From contig CAUWAG010000006.1 in the NCBI GenBank assembly GCA_963556695.1, forward strand, positions 620,001 to 684,000: a DNA stretch of 64,000 nucleotides, in the 5' to 3' direction. Made by a program: the position numbers and the translations under genes. The notes under the pieces are model-generated. The model did not search any database. It was not told where the DNA came from and saw nothing but the letters and a program-made list of their open reading frames with translations. Positions 1 to 11,960 of this stretch are shown here, in pieces (within the stretch, counting starts at the first letter, position 1; every line of letters begins with the position of its first letter). The DNA comes from Anthostomella pinea. Its lineage: Eukaryota; Ascomycota; Sordariomycetes; Xylariales; Xylariaceae.

Positions 1-86
1 CCAACGATGACCCTAGATCACCTCAAACAAATTCAGTGGAATGAAGACAAATCGCAGCCTGTCAATAGCGGTCGTAACAGAACAGC

Positions 87-1135
87 TCACGTTTCCAGCT
101 GCACGATACCCTTTGCGCAGTCCCTAACGCTGTCTTCTAGAGTTGTCCAGCCCTCCTTCCCAAGACCATGGATCAAGTCCTCAGACCGCTTGTTCGGCAC
201 ATCAGTCTAGTCCCAAACATTCTCTTCCAGCTCGGGCAATCCCTTCTCCGGGTACAAGTTCTTCAAGATCTTCCGGATACGAGGCCAGCTGTACCGGTCT
301 CCGAAGCCGTAAAGCCTCTCGCCGTTGACACCCGGCGTGATCATAGCTACTACGTAGAGCAGACCGGCGTCGCGAGTATCGAGGTGCCACTGCGGTTGCA
401 GCTGCGCCAATACGTCCAGGTTCACCCCGTCCCACAGCCACTTGACCATCCCACAGGTACTCTGGATACCCTGGTTCTTCGGGTCGAGAGTCTGGCCTAT
501 GACGGTGTCCGGAAGTACCGTATTGAAGGTAAAGGACGGCTTCTCCCACCTCATCCAGCCCCAGATACGCTGTTCAAGAAGGGCTTTGAAAGCCATGTAG
601 GGCTTGATACTCGGCCCCTATGGAGGTGCCTCGCCTTGGGTCTCTTTGATGGCCTCCTCGTTCCACGACCATTCCTTCAGCTTGACCTTCTTGCTCGCGT
701 CGGGAGCCCACGCAGCCCACGCAGAACTCGTGTAGACGAAGGACTTGACACTGGGCTCGGAGTCCGCCGCCTCGAGGAGCGAGATCATCCAGGGAAGCTC
801 CTCCTTCACCGCCTTCTCCACGTCTTGGACATCGAGACCGGCGCCACCAGCGACAGCGGCGACTCCAGAGGCTCCTTTGACTGCGGCGTCTGGAACCAGG
901 CGCCGGGGGCGCTGAAGTCGGCTACCTGGACCAGCTCGAAGCGGCCGGCTCCGTGACGACGCTCAAAGAGTGGCTCCATCCAGATGCATTTGGACGGATT
1001 GCGGACGGTGCCGCGGATGCGGTAGCCCGCTGCGAGGAACTGGTCGACGGCATGGGAGGCTATTAGACCATTGGCTCCTGTCATGAGGATAACAGAGTTC
1101 AGCGGGATGGTTGGCTCGAAGGTCAGGTTCATCAT
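87..1135 (-). pseudogene. Extended short-chain dehydrogenase/reductase (NAD-dependent epimerase or aldehyde reductase type), decayed
   Basis: Reading from the ATG at 1135, the first segment has the Rossmann glycine motif TGANGLIASH and a typical GTVRNPSK nucleotide-binding stretch. Near 895-905 the frame shifts: the first frame gives VADFSAPGA, and only the next frame continues the family sequence (DAAVKGASGVAAVAGG, then VKSFVYTSSA). The catalytic YxxxK is present as YMAFK near 580. In that second frame there are two in-frame TAG codons. One is at 618-620 (after EAPP, before GPSIKPYMAFK) and one at 207-209 (after ENVWD). Beyond the second, clear family sequence continues (NKRSEDLIHGLG, GWTTLEDSVRD) to a TGA at 87-89. 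Family members are NAD(P)H-dependent reductases of roughly 340 residues, and the rebuilt length fits. Two stops plus one frameshift make a functional product unlikely. Substrate is unknown. Confidence 0.85.
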
Positions 1136-1813
1136 GTTGGTTGATGAAAAGGGTTTGGTCGGGGATAAGATGATGTGTTTTCGTAGTGAGGTTGTGTCTG
1201 CGTCACGCTGATGAGTGCGTCTCCTCGCCTCTTATAAGGTCGGTAAGCTCAGCACTGGTCGATGCCTAAGGTTATTAGAGGATTCAGATACGATGATTGC
1301 ATGTACATCCCCCCACACATGCACCTCTCGTGTCCGTCTGACGTCCGCGCTGAAACTGAGGCTATCCGTCGCACTTACGAAGCGTCAACTTTATCAGGTC
1401 CAGCTAGCCAGGAGCGTCAGCACTAGGTTGATTACCTGAGCGCTCTGGAATCTAGGATGCACTGATTGAGCAGAGAGCAGGCGTCGAAAACAGTCACGTT
1501 CATGGAAAACGTGGATGAGTGGCGAGCCGAGTACCTCAGCAAGGCGCAGTGGAACTCCCCTCTCGAATGAAAGCGATTGACACGGGCTTCTTTGTCAGCA
1601 TCATAACACACAAAGAACAGGAAGAATGTACATCAAGGACAACAATCCCTTTATGTTCAAGCTTCTTCCACAAGAAAGTTGTTTCGACGCCAACATGCTA
1701 CATGGGCTTCACGATGCCTATAATACGACGTTGTGGGACGCAACCAACGCCTTCACGACCATCATTTTCCACCACATCTCACCGTACGAGCCACAACCGG
1801 CATACTTGCCATC

Positions 1814-2720
1814 ATGGCCTCATATATTTCTGTCAACCCTCCCTTTCCCTACATCAACCATGCAACTCCGGTCCCGCTGCCCACCTACGACGAGATTGTT
1901 GCCCTGGGCAGCCAACCATCTGCACAAATGAACATCCCAGCGGGGCAAGTACCAGGCCCAACAGACCGTAGCATCGTAAAGATCGGTGAGCACTTCGTAG
2001 TGAAATACGGAAAAGGGGTCGACCTGATCGAAGGAGAGAACATGCTAACAATCCGCAGGCTCACCAACATCCCCATCCCGACGCTCTACGCCATGTGCCA
2101 ACACAGCAACGGCGACAAAGTCATCATCATGGAGTACGTCGAGGGGGAATCGCTGCGCAACGGCTGGAACGGATTCACTGACCTGCAGAAAGCATCGATG
2201 GGAGCGCAATTACGGTCGCACTTGAAGGAGCTGCGAAACATCCCCACCGACGGCTACTACGGACTTCCCGGCGGAAGGCCGTATCTGCCACAGTCCTGGA
2301 TGTTTAAACACCCCGCTGGGCCCTTCGCAACAGCCGGTGAGTTTCTTGATGCCTTTTGTCGCGCTCAGTTCTCACTTGGGCCCGCAGCGTTGGCACTCCG
2401 CCTGAGGCTTCAGCGCTTGAAGGCGGAACTGGTCGAGCTGTCCAAGGGCTGTGACGCCTCGGTGTTCACCCACGCGGACCTGCAGCCGCAGAACATCCTC
2501 GTGCGCCAGGACGGGACGCTGGTCCTCATCGACTGGGAAAGCTGCTGTGCGCCCTGAGTACTTTGAGTTCTTCATGTACCGGACTTATGAGATGGCGACC
2601 TGGGGTTTACCTGCTGGGAGTGACGACCCTATTCTGAGGTTTGGGCCGATCGTCAAGAAGATCTTCCAGGTTTGGCAGACATATGCGGACCTGAAGAAGG
2701 AAACGCAGAAGGAGGTTTGA
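1814..2720 (+). pseudogene. Aminoglycoside-phosphotransferase-fold (APH) kinase-like protein with a single-base frameshift
   Basis: The chosen ATG at 1814 starts MASYISVNPPFPY; an in-frame ATG at 1733 also exists. The protein has an N-lobe (VKIGEHFVVKYGKG, then IIMEYVEGESL) and the APH catalytic loop HADLQPQNILV followed by the metal-binding IDWE. This is the fold of small-molecule kinases widespread in ascomycetes. Directly after IDWE the frame ends at a TGA (2555-2557). The expected C-terminus (PEYFEFFMYRTYEMATWG ...) lies in another frame and ends at 2718-2720. Dropping one A from the AAA run at 2538-2540 restores the family reading across the junction. No intron with usable splice sites fits there. 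It is either a recent pseudogene or a one-base sequence error; all catalytic motifs lie before the lesion. Substrate unknown. Confidence 0.75.
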
Positions 2721-2847
2721 GGTGGTGTTGCACTCTTTCCCTTTATCTCTGATCATCAGTAAGTAACCAGTAAGTAATCAGTCCCAAAATGAAGTCCCTC
2801 AAAGCAGTTAACTTATCCATCCATTGAATAGTGAGCTATGTATCTGT

Positions 2848-3807
2848 CTACCAAGGTTGAATCGAGTCCGACCTAATGGCCTTGCCCACATGGTCATCCC
2901 GCTTGCCCTGTACAACATCCTTAATGAAGATGCCACCGAGCGACGGGTCTCTAGCACCGGCCTATGAAGGTATCAGCATCCATCCGTGCGCAGCATCAAT
3001 CGCGCCACATAGTTCTCATGTCAACTCACCTTCTTCAGGTTCTCGGCGTTGGCGCCGTTCAGGCCGGTGGCCAGGAAGCCCGGCGAGATGCACCAGACCT
3101 TGACCCCGTCGTTGAGGAGGATCTTGTGCCACTCGCGCATCAGCATGTTCAGACCCGTCTTGGAGCTGCGGTACGCGGTGACGTTCAGGCCAGTCGGGCC
3201 GACTGGCTGCTTGGGCCACCCGGCAGGCGGCGATCCATTCAACCGCACAAAAGCTGGCAAGTCCAGGCGCTCTGTCTCGGCCAGCGCTGATGTGCCGCTG
3301 GTGAGGAACAGCAGACGCGGGTCGGTCGACTTTAGTAGTAGCGGCACGGCCAAGGTCGTGAGGATGTGCGTGCCGGTAACGTTGGTGTCCCATGATTTGT
3401 TGTAGGCTTCTCGCATGCTCATCCTCTTTGCCTCCAGCTCGGCGTCGAAGGCGGCCCCGCCGTTGTTGATGAGGGTGTCGATGCGGCCGTGCTTGGAGGT
3501 CATGGTCTCGGCCGCCTTCTCGAGGGACTCGTCTGAGGAGAGATCGACCTGGAGAGTACTGAGGGTGGAGGGGGATTGAGGAACCTCCTTCTTCAACTCT
3601 TCGATGGCGGTTTCACCTTTCGCGACAGTCCGACACCCGATGACGATCTCGTAAGGGGTGTCGGTCTTGTACAGGGCCTTGACGGCTTCGAAGCCAATGC
3701 CAGTGTTGCCTGGATGGCTAGTCAGCCCAACTCGATGGAACGTGGAGCTGCGACGTTGTTGTTCACTCACCACCGGTAATCAGTATGATCTTCTTGTCGG
3801 ACGCCAT
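2848..3807 (-). CDS. Short-chain dehydrogenase/reductase (classical SDR), intact, three exons
   Basis: Exons are 3807-3771, 3709-3030 and 2961-2848, giving 276 residues. The introns begin GTGAGT and end CAG and TAG. Splicing of exons 1 and 2 creates the cofactor motif TGGNTGIG at about residues 11-18. Further SDR hallmarks are LINNGG after the alpha-4 region and the catalytic YRSSK (YxxxK) in TAYRSSKTGLNMLM. Exon 3 supplies the usual tail (PSLGGIFIKDVVQGKRDDH). The family catalyses NAD(P)(H)-dependent oxidoreduction of alcohols and ketones in the cytosol. The C-terminal PGFLATGL element is common in fungal SDRs of secondary metabolism and detoxification. It lies tail to tail with the APH-like gene, the two stops being about 130 bp apart. 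Substrate cannot be inferred. Confidence 0.9.
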
Positions 3808-6256
3808 GGTCGCGGTGTGTGTAAGTGTGTGATATGGTTCTGCCCTGTATGTGTGAGATGAGAGTGTTGTGTGGCCGTGTGGATGTCTGGAAGCACACAG
3901 ATAGGAAGGGATGGATGGTCACCGCTCTTTATAGCTTGACCGTCACCTATTGACTATCGCCAACTCTACTTATCTCAACTGCAGGGTACTTTAGTACAGG
4001 TAGCACGGTAACTTTAAACGAACAGGCCGCTCTCATGATCTGATGCTCCCTAGTGCCCAGCTCCTTAAAAGCGACCATTGATGCCATCATCGAATTATTA
4101 ACTCCGAGACAGCGCGGAGGCGAGCGGAGCTCCCGCCCTGGGTCGTAAGTAAAGGGACCACTAATCGGAAATAAGCTGCTCCTAAAGGCCGGTCGCGTCG
4201 CGTGCGATGTCTAACTCCACGTTCCTTTTGCGACTGTCACGCTCGTCTCATCCCTGAAGTACTTGGTGAAGCCTTGTTTTGATCGTTGCTGTGTCTTTTC
4301 GATCATGACCAAACTTGCATCGGAGGCTGGACGAGTGCTACATTTGAGCCATCAAGGAGGCTTCCAAAGGCCTCGAGTTCTGGGCAAGAGGAGACCATCT
4401 ACTTCACGGGCCCAGAGACTGAAGGGTCCCGCAGCTCGGTCTTCCGCGGTCAAGCCTTTCGGAGATCATGATGAAGTTTCTTGAACCGTTATCGGTCTCC
4501 GAGATTGAAGGCCCGAGGCTTTCATGGCGCCAGAGGATCATATTGGTACGCTGATGAAGCGACCAGCATACCCTAAGTGCCACAGTCCAGCTTCGGAGCA
4601 TACCTTCGCCGCATTGCTTCAAGCCGAGTGCTTCGATTCCAACTCCCGGATGGACACCCGCACAGCTCAGGACGAAGGTACAATAGATGATGGGAGTTCC
4701 ATCGCGCCAAGCTGCACAACTCATGCTTTTGAACCTGATGAAGACCTGATCAAGGCTTATCATGCCTTGCACTGTGCCAGCGATGCTGCCTTCGTGCAGT
4801 CGTTTAGAGGCGCCGATATTACGCAGGCGATGCTTGGTTTTCTCAACGTGTATTGCCGCTGAATGTGATCAGCACCACTCCGTCCACCTCCTATTCCTCA
4901 TGTTCAATGGATCGCCGCCACTTAGCCTTGCACCTCGTCGTTGGTACATCCGCGTTTCCCTCTCTGAAAGTCCCTGGGGGCACTTGTTGATCTCGAACAA
5001 CGAGTCCTTGGATTGGAAAGGTTGGGCCGGAACTTTGCAAGTGTCGTGCATTACGAGGACCATTTTAGGTAGGTGTGTTGACTAATGAGAGGCTACTGGT
5101 CGTCAGCACGTCGACATTGGTCAGCGCGGGATGATGGAAGCCCGCTCTGGTTGAGGGAGATGAGAGTCGCTCATTTTTTGGTACAGTAGGGGGCTGGGAC
5201 ATGCACTCCTTCGCTCGATGTGCGAACCGTTGCTGACATATGCTACATTGAGCGTGTTGGTTCGCACAAGTTCGACCTCCCTTCTGTTACGGTATTACAT
5301 AATACCTCCACATATTTATGTACATATATACCCCTAGCTTCCCCTTTCTTTTCCGACATTGCCTCTTCTTCCTTAGATATCGTTGAATCTAGATATTTCA
5401 ACCCATCAGCTCTGACCAGCGCAGCTGCAGGCCTGATTGTCACACCTTCGCGCTTGGGTGTTGTGGGTGCCCTGGTAACGTGTATCTTACCGGATGTCCA
5501 TGTTTAGGTGAGGATGTCCACACACGGGCTGTAGAATAGCACTATGCTGAAGACGCCCGTTCTGCTTCGGGAGTTATCTACAATATAGTCTTCTTCGGCG
5601 AAGGTCTTGAGTCAGATCACCCATCCCAGTTGGGTGTGCTTCATCTCACCAACCCCGAGCCCAACTCGTAGCTAGCGTGACCAGATCGTGGTATCGAGCA
5701 TCTTCCCAAGTCTCAACCAGTGGACACGTCGAACTGACACTAACAGTTCGGTAAGGTGGCGGGTGTGGTGGTGACCCTCATGCACGACGAACAACTTCAA
5801 CGGCTTCCGTCCTACCTACGACAGGCTTTGACACAACGGAGTAAGGCAGCGTCAGTGCAAACTTGGTAATGAGTCCCCTACTGGGAAAGGGCCCGGGGGC
5901 ACCGTGCCACTTAGCACTTCACGATGATTATCTTCCCACGGAGGAACGTTGGTCTCTCATTTTCACACCGTTCCTGTAATGTGTTCGGGCTCTTCAGGTT
6001 GGTGTACCTCTGGGTTGGTAGGTTGATAGCTTTGAATACTACAACATTCTGACAAGCTGGGCACTCGACCCGTGTTCTACTCCTATCAGGACCACGGCAA
6101 GGATAGAACATCTGCACGAGGAATCAATATCGCTCCGTTTCGCTGATACGGCGCACGTCCCTCTAATTTAGGGGGGAAAACATCTGATTCCGGAACAGCT
6201 CTGAAGCATGGAGACGTAGCCCGAGAATTTGTAGTTTTATCAAAGTTGCCTACTGA
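3808..6256. other. Intergenic stretch of about 2.4 kb with no supported gene
   Basis: Both strands have short open frames only, with no recognisable domain and no conserved splice pattern. The frame at 4524-4862 (+) is the longest conspicuous one, but its composition is unremarkable and the opposite strand is equally open. The part next to 3807 should hold the promoter of the SDR gene. Nothing else could be supported. Confidence 0.5.
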
Positions 6257-6700
6257 TCAAGTCCAGAGTGCTTTCCGTCGTTCTTCTCGGAATATACAAT
6301 GTTCGTCTCGAGTCACTCTTGGTGTGCGTGTGCTTCTATCGTACACCCGTCGCCCGGCTTCCATGAGGCATCTAATCGGTATTGGATCCGGACCATCATA
6401 GCGTTCGTTTGGGTTACACCCCTTATTTCGGTAGAATTCCACAGTGCAGCCCGTTGGGAGCGTGGACGTGACCTTGTAAGAGTGTCTGCCCTCGGAAATT
6501 TGCCCAGAATCGCACTCTTCGCATTTTTGTTCGCCTGAATAACGTTCGACCTCGATCGTGGAACTCGGGTCCTTGTGTTTGATCGTGTATTTTTGCATGT
6601 CGCCAGTCGCGCCTGTGTAGAGATCGATTTTGCCGGTATCTTTAGCGGCGACGAATGAAGCGAGTGAGCAAAGCGTCAGAGCGGAAGGGAAAAGTTTCAT
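6257..6700 (-). CDS. Small secreted cysteine-containing protein (effector-like), C-terminal frame uncertain
   Basis: The ATG at 6700 starts MKLFPSALTLCSLASFVAAK, a classic signal peptide with cleavage predicted after VAA. The mature part has paired cysteines (QKCEEC) followed by TGCTVEF and NKGC. The open frame continues to 6257 (147 residues). From about the NKGC region, however, the +1 frame reads a more secreted-protein-like ending (ASWKPGDGCTIEAHAHQE, then a stop near 6313). The last part of the open frame is instead Arg-rich. The true C-terminus may therefore lie in the other frame through an indel or an unrecognised short intron. No family was recognised. Small size and signal peptide fit an apoplastic or effector-type protein, which is inference only. 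Confidence 0.6.
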   Translation of the reverse strand: MKLFPSALTLCSLASFVAAKDTGKIDLYTGATGDMQKYTIKHKDPSSTIEVERYSGEQKCEECDSGQISEGRHSYKVTSTLPTGCTVEFYRNKGCNPNERYDGPDPIPIRCLMEAGRRVYDRSTRTPRVTRDEHCIFREERRKALWT

Positions 6701-8652
6701 GATGAATATAGCTTCGAATGCGAGGTGCGGTAGCGAGTTTGTTGTTTGTAAGCGATTGCTGCAGTTGTCTGGTGATGTGTGGATGCGCGGCGGGAAAGGG
6801 GCAATGGTACAGTAGAATGTATCTTGTAAGAGGGTAGTTGGCGGGCATATGTATAGCCGAAACATATATGTCGTGTCCCGGTACTTGAGAGTTGCCTTGG
6901 TACTCTTGCCAAATTGCTGTTCGTCGTTGCCTGGGCAGGTATGTCAGCCACTCATGCAGGCAACGGTAAGCAGTGGAGTCCAGTCCCGGTCAGTGGTGCA
7001 GCCCTAGGTTGATGGCCAGGATGGCAAGATGGCTCCTTAAGGTGACGCATATGCCGATGAGTAGCCAGGCATTCCATGATCGATGAGGAGTTTGTGGCGA
7101 TGGATTTGTAGTGACGGGTCTATGGTGATGGATCTATGGCGACGCAGGCATGGCCAGCCTCGCGAGTTGCTGCCTACCGTAGAATTGGGCACCCTTGTGC
7201 ACTACCGGTAGCCCTTCTATCAAGACATGCTTGTGTTTTGATTAGTGCCGAGGCTCAATATACTTGCTGCCTGCCGGGGTCGGTGGCGTGAGCAAAGATT
7301 ATGTGATTGCAACCAACATTATCCACGAAAATTATGCTATAACTGTGCTGACACCGCTGGTGCAGTTGCGGCTGCCAACCTGAGGTTGTTCGTGTTTAAG
7401 GCAAGACATCAGCTTATGGGGTGATTCAAAGGAGAAGGCGAACAAGAACGATGCTGCGTGCGTTGCGCAGTTAACGAACTACCCCGTCTGCTTGAACTGC
7501 ATGGGTCGCAGTTTCTATTATGTCCAGCTCCAGAGCTTCCGTAAAACATGGTAAAGCATACTGGCTTAAGCGGCCGTGGGAACGCGGTGAGGTGTATGTA
7601 GGTAGTTATTTGAGGAAGGTCAGAAGAAAGAGTCCCGGTGGCTTGTAACAAGTTAATCGTTCGCGAGAACATCACGCATTCAAAGCCGTCGTCTTGTCGT
7701 TTCGACAGGCGGGAGCACATCATGTTCGATAGATCAACGCGCCGCGTGTGAAACGTCCCAGTCACGGAATGTGGTCCGAACCGGAAGGCCGTCATGTTTG
7801 AACAGCCTCCCACACAAGGACACGCAACTTGCAAGGCGATATCTGAAACGGCATCCATACCTTCTTTTCAGATCGCTGTGGGGTGTGGGGTGTGGGTCGC
7901 GTAAGGTGGTATCGATCTGTCTCAGCGTTTCGGACTGCAGAATCTAATGTCAGATGCCTGATTCGTGCTCCGTGGGCCGTTATGGCAGGGAGGGTATTGA
8001 ACCTTGATAGGTCTCTATCTGTATGCATCAACGGGGTGCTTTCGAGCTCAAGCTGCGCCTTGAGTGCATGTAACCCCTTTGGCAGTCCATATTACCCAAC
8101 AATTCCAAGCACCAGTATCGTAACCACCACTTCGTTACTTCAAGTACGCGACATGTGAGTCCACCAGACTATTAGCAGATGCGCGTATGATCCCCAGACC
8201 CCACAGCCCAAGGCACGGCCATGATGTTCTAATCTATTTTTATAGATCGTCACCGGGCCATGTCAGAGTTCGCCTGAACCCTGCTATTCTTGAAACTGTG
8301 TGATGTCATCTGTCGACACTCGCTTCAAGAGCAGCGCTCGTGGGTGTGTCGACATACATGGAACTGGACATGTGAAGAGCTTCACGGTTGGGAATGTCCC
8401 ATTTGGATTTGGCGCCCTGTATCGTTAAGTTACTAGGGCGGGAGGGAAGCGATGGCTTCTGATGAGATGGCATGGACAGGTCGAGTCCCTGATTCGGTTG
8501 CTGTAGGCAAAATTATATCCCTGTGCGACCACGCACGAGGATGAGTCGAGTTATAATAATTTGAATGCTTTTTTGTGATTGGTATCTATAAACATATATA
8601 CAATAAGTGACCCTCTAGAAGGCAGGCCACAGTCTATCATGCAGCTCTAAAG
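6701..8652. other. Intergenic stretch of about 2 kb, no supported gene
   Basis: This covers the upstream region of the small secreted gene and the 3' flank of the MFS gene. Open frames on both strands are short and mutually antisense, with no domain motifs. The segment at about 7050-7145 has short imperfect repeats of a 'gatggatctatgg/gatggatttgtag' type. I see no promoter element that can be assigned with confidence. Confidence 0.45.
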
Positions 8653-10597
8653 TTATCCCGACAACTTGTCGTCCTCCTCGCCCTCAAGCACGATCTCGTG
8701 TCCGCTGCCCTCGTAGATAAACATAGAAGCCACGCATCCCAGCGCGGCGACGCCAGCGACGCCCCACCAGCCCGCGCCGACGACGCCGCTCTCCAGGCTG
8801 GCGCCGTACCACCACCCCCCAACGACGGGGCCGACGGTGCGGAAGCCCGCCGACACGCTCTGGCCGAGGCCGTGGACCAGGCCCAGCACGCTCGGGTGCG
8901 GGCTGCAGTTGTTGAGCAGAATGATGGTCGCCGGCAGCGTCACGGTGCGCGCCATGACCTGGAAGACTTGTACTACGGTCATGTACATCCAGATGGCGGA
9001 CCCGGACGCGGGCGCGGGGCTCTCGGTGGCGGACGGCAGGACGGCGAGGTATGGCGCGAGGAAGTAGGCCACGGGGAACAGGAGCATGAAGTAGCGGAAC
9101 CCGCGCAGGGTGCCGAGGCGCGCGTGGATGGGCGGGTAGAGGAAGATCTGGAGGGCCATGCCCAGTATGCCCAGGATAGAAGTTGCGATACCCACAGTCG
9201 CGGCCGGCATGCCCAGGCCGCCGGAGAAGACCCAGGGCAGCGACCGCTGCGCCGTCTCTTCCGGCGTGGAGCGGGGGCTAGATAAGAAAAGGGTCCAGAG
9301 GTTGGTGAAGGCGCCGAGCTGGAAGTCGTAGAAGGCCTCGGTGATTAGTGTGAAGATGACGTTACTTGTCCATACGCGGCGGAACGGCAGGGTTCTTCTT
9401 GGCCGCTTCATTTGCGGCGCTGTGACCGGGACCTGAGGCTTCTCCTGGATCGCGACCACGTCCGGGGTCGGGGAGTCCGGGAAATCCCATGTCTCGAGCT
9501 TGTAGTACCCGTCGTGTGCGGGTTTGCGCAGAATGGTCGATTTTATGCGGCCAGCAATGTGCAGGCCGATATCGAACTTGGTCTTTCTCTTGCTCGAAGT
9601 CTGCAATGGTAAGCATGAGACCGGGCCGGGTTTGGTGGGTTACTACATACCTCTTCGAGTGCAAAGAGCACCAAGAAACCCACAAGGGCCAGGGCGACGG
9701 CGTTGATCAGGCTAGGAAGAGCATAGGGGTATTTCATGATCCAGCCAAACCCCCATACAGCGCCCTCGCCGAACAGTCCCGGCAGCGTCATGGCAGGGTC
9801 AGCCAACAGCCCGCCCATCACTAGAAGCAAGTTAGAACCGTGCTGAGCCTGGCCAAGTCCGGCTTGGGTAACACTCACAAGGCCCGAATGTGCTCGCCAC
9901 ACTAAAGCTGATCGGCAGAATCAAAAAGGCCCTCGATTGGTACTTTCGCTCGACGGTGATTTCTGCAATCATTGTCCGGCTGGCGCACTATCAGCCACTG
10001 TCGCCGCCGAGAGAGTCCGACGGGGTCCGACTGTACTCACATGATCCCGACTGTGCCGTTGATGCCACCGCCGGCCGCGCGCCAGGAGGCGGCCGCCCAA
10101 AAACTGCTCGCGAACCCATACCCCAGACACGAGATGGCAGTGCCGAAAAGTCCGATGATGAGGACGTTCTTCCTCCCACACCAGCTGGCGTCGGCGGCCT
10201 TCCCCCAAAGAAACGCAGTCAGCACCTGCGCGCCGGTGAATGCGCCCTGCAGAAGCCCGGCCTGGCTCGAGATCTGGGCGTCGGATAACGTGTCGTCGAA
10301 GCTCTTGAGCTGGTAGAAGACGTAGGCCTGCAGCGAGGCGACCTGCAGGAAATCGACAAGCCTCGAGAGGAAGAGTATGCCCAGTTGATCTTTCCTCGGA
10401 AGCGACGCCCACGTTACCGGCCCGTTCCGCTTCTGGATAGATTCCGACGACTTTTGCGAATCTCCATCGTTAATTTCTATGTCGAAGTCTTCGGGGTCGA
10501 CCAGCCTCTTCTCAAGCAGATGATCCAGTCCTATCGACGTGGTTCTAGCGTGACCGGTCATGTTGCTAGAGGTTGCTATGCTCGACCTCCTCACCAT
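8653..10597 (-). CDS. MFS transporter, zinc-induced-facilitator (ZIFL1)-like fungal family
   Basis: Four exons: 10597-10041, 9979-9879, 9820-9651 and 9600-8653, giving 591 residues. All introns are GT-AG (three start GTGAGT or GTATGT) and every junction restores conserved sequence. Examples are TVGIIRTMIAEITVERKYQS over junction 1 and STFGPLMGGLLADP over junction 2. The second ATG, at 10561, is an alternative start. The protein has a hydrophilic N-terminus, a first TM bundle with the loop motif WGKAADxxxxGRKNVLIIGLFGT (the MFS 'DxxGRK' loop), a long central cytoplasmic loop (about residues 290-360), and a second bundle ending with an acidic tail. Fungal members are mostly uncharacterised vacuolar or plasma-membrane transporters; the substrate is unknown. 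The frame is intact throughout, unlike several neighbours. Confidence 0.9.
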
Positions 10598-11960
10598 GGT
10601 CTGCGGTGGGAGGGGAGGGGTAGAGTACAAATACGGGGATAAAGGAAAATGTATAGTAACACCAGGTCAAAAAGAGCGTAACGAAAGCCAAGAGAGGGTG
10701 GAATTAACGGATAAGGCGGCTACGGCATATGCGACAGGAATGGTAGGAATGCGGCCTAGTCGGGGTGGCGATGAGAGAAAAGCCGAATCAGGGAACGTAT
10801 GAGGTTGGGTGCCGGATGAAACGGTGGAAATAGGAATAGAAACAATAGTTGACGAGAATAGATAGACACAGAGCAAAGCTTGTCAGAAAGTTCAAAGTCC
10901 AAACAGATCCGAACGGCGGTCGCTAGTATTATCGCTGGCCGGTGACCCGCTGGAATAACAGCACAGCCTTGGACGCGTTAGCTCGTTACGCAGAGAGATT
11001 TCGAAACCGAAGCCAGGGCGGCACCACTGGCCCATAGATGATAGCTGTCGTCATCTGCTTTTTGCGGGAGCAATGCGTGTCCTCCACTTCCATGTGTCCC
11101 GTTCGCAGCCCCCACACATGCACATGTTGCCAACGAACGACACGCGCTGGCTGGGGAGACCATGGATGATGGGAAGTTCTGACAGAAACGGGGCTGAACA
11201 GGGGCGTTGACAACCTTGGAAGGGGGACGAAGTTATGCAATGGAGGGGCCTCCTGGGGTGGGACATATTCCAGAAGCGGAAGGGATCAAATCGGGACGCG
11301 TGTCCAAATGTTTAGAAACGTCTTAAGAGTCTTGGCATGCCTAATTTTTTGATGAGGAATGGAGCAGCCTTGGCAGCCTAGAATGGAATGCTTGTCAGAT
11401 GATTATTTCGCCGCCGTCTCTGATTCCATTGTACAGTATGATATACACTGTAGGTAGCACAGCCGGCCGGTCTGTAAGACAGCGTCCGACATGCCGACCC
11501 GACCATGCCGGCGACGACCGCGCACTAAACGATAGCGAAATGACTGCCGCGTCGTCGTCGACAGCCCCGACATCTAGCTTCCGTACTTCATAGTCTCTCC
11601 ATCAAAGACGGAGAGATACACATACTCCATACATGGGTGAGTCCAGTATTATTATTGCAGAAGTACAACGACATCCCGTCAGCTGCGCCCCCTCAGCGGG
11701 ATCGGTAAGTAGTTAAAAAGTCCTTGTAAGTGAAAGTGGGAATGCGGTTGCGATTGCGACGACGCACCACGAGTGATCATACGTACGCAGTCGCAACGTG
11801 CTCCGCAATGGTAAGAAGGGCACGGAAAAGACTCTGTTGATCTTCCTACTTGGTATCGATCAGACAATTCGGTAAGGTATTCAATATGCGTAGACGAACC
11901 CCAGTGGCCCTCGCCGGGTTCCTCTGGTTGAGGCGGTTTGATGAATGATAATATGCCACC
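10598..11960. other. Intergenic region between divergent MFS and arylsulfotransferase genes
   Basis: About 1.36 kb separates the two divergent starts, and no gene was found inside. It should contain both promoters. The open frames at 10986-11266 on the minus strand are short and lack domain features. No regulatory motif could be assigned from sequence alone. Confidence 0.5.

Noticed and set aside
168..956. 262-residue plus-strand open frame over the SDR pseudogene
   Set aside because: It is antisense to clear SDR family sequence and is rich in Arg/Leu/Pro as expected for a shadow frame of GC-rich coding DNA.
4286..4862. Possible decayed gene (IGGWTSATFEPSRRLPK and following frames)
   Set aside because: No family could be recognised, and the frames on both strands are similarly open; there is not enough to annotate.
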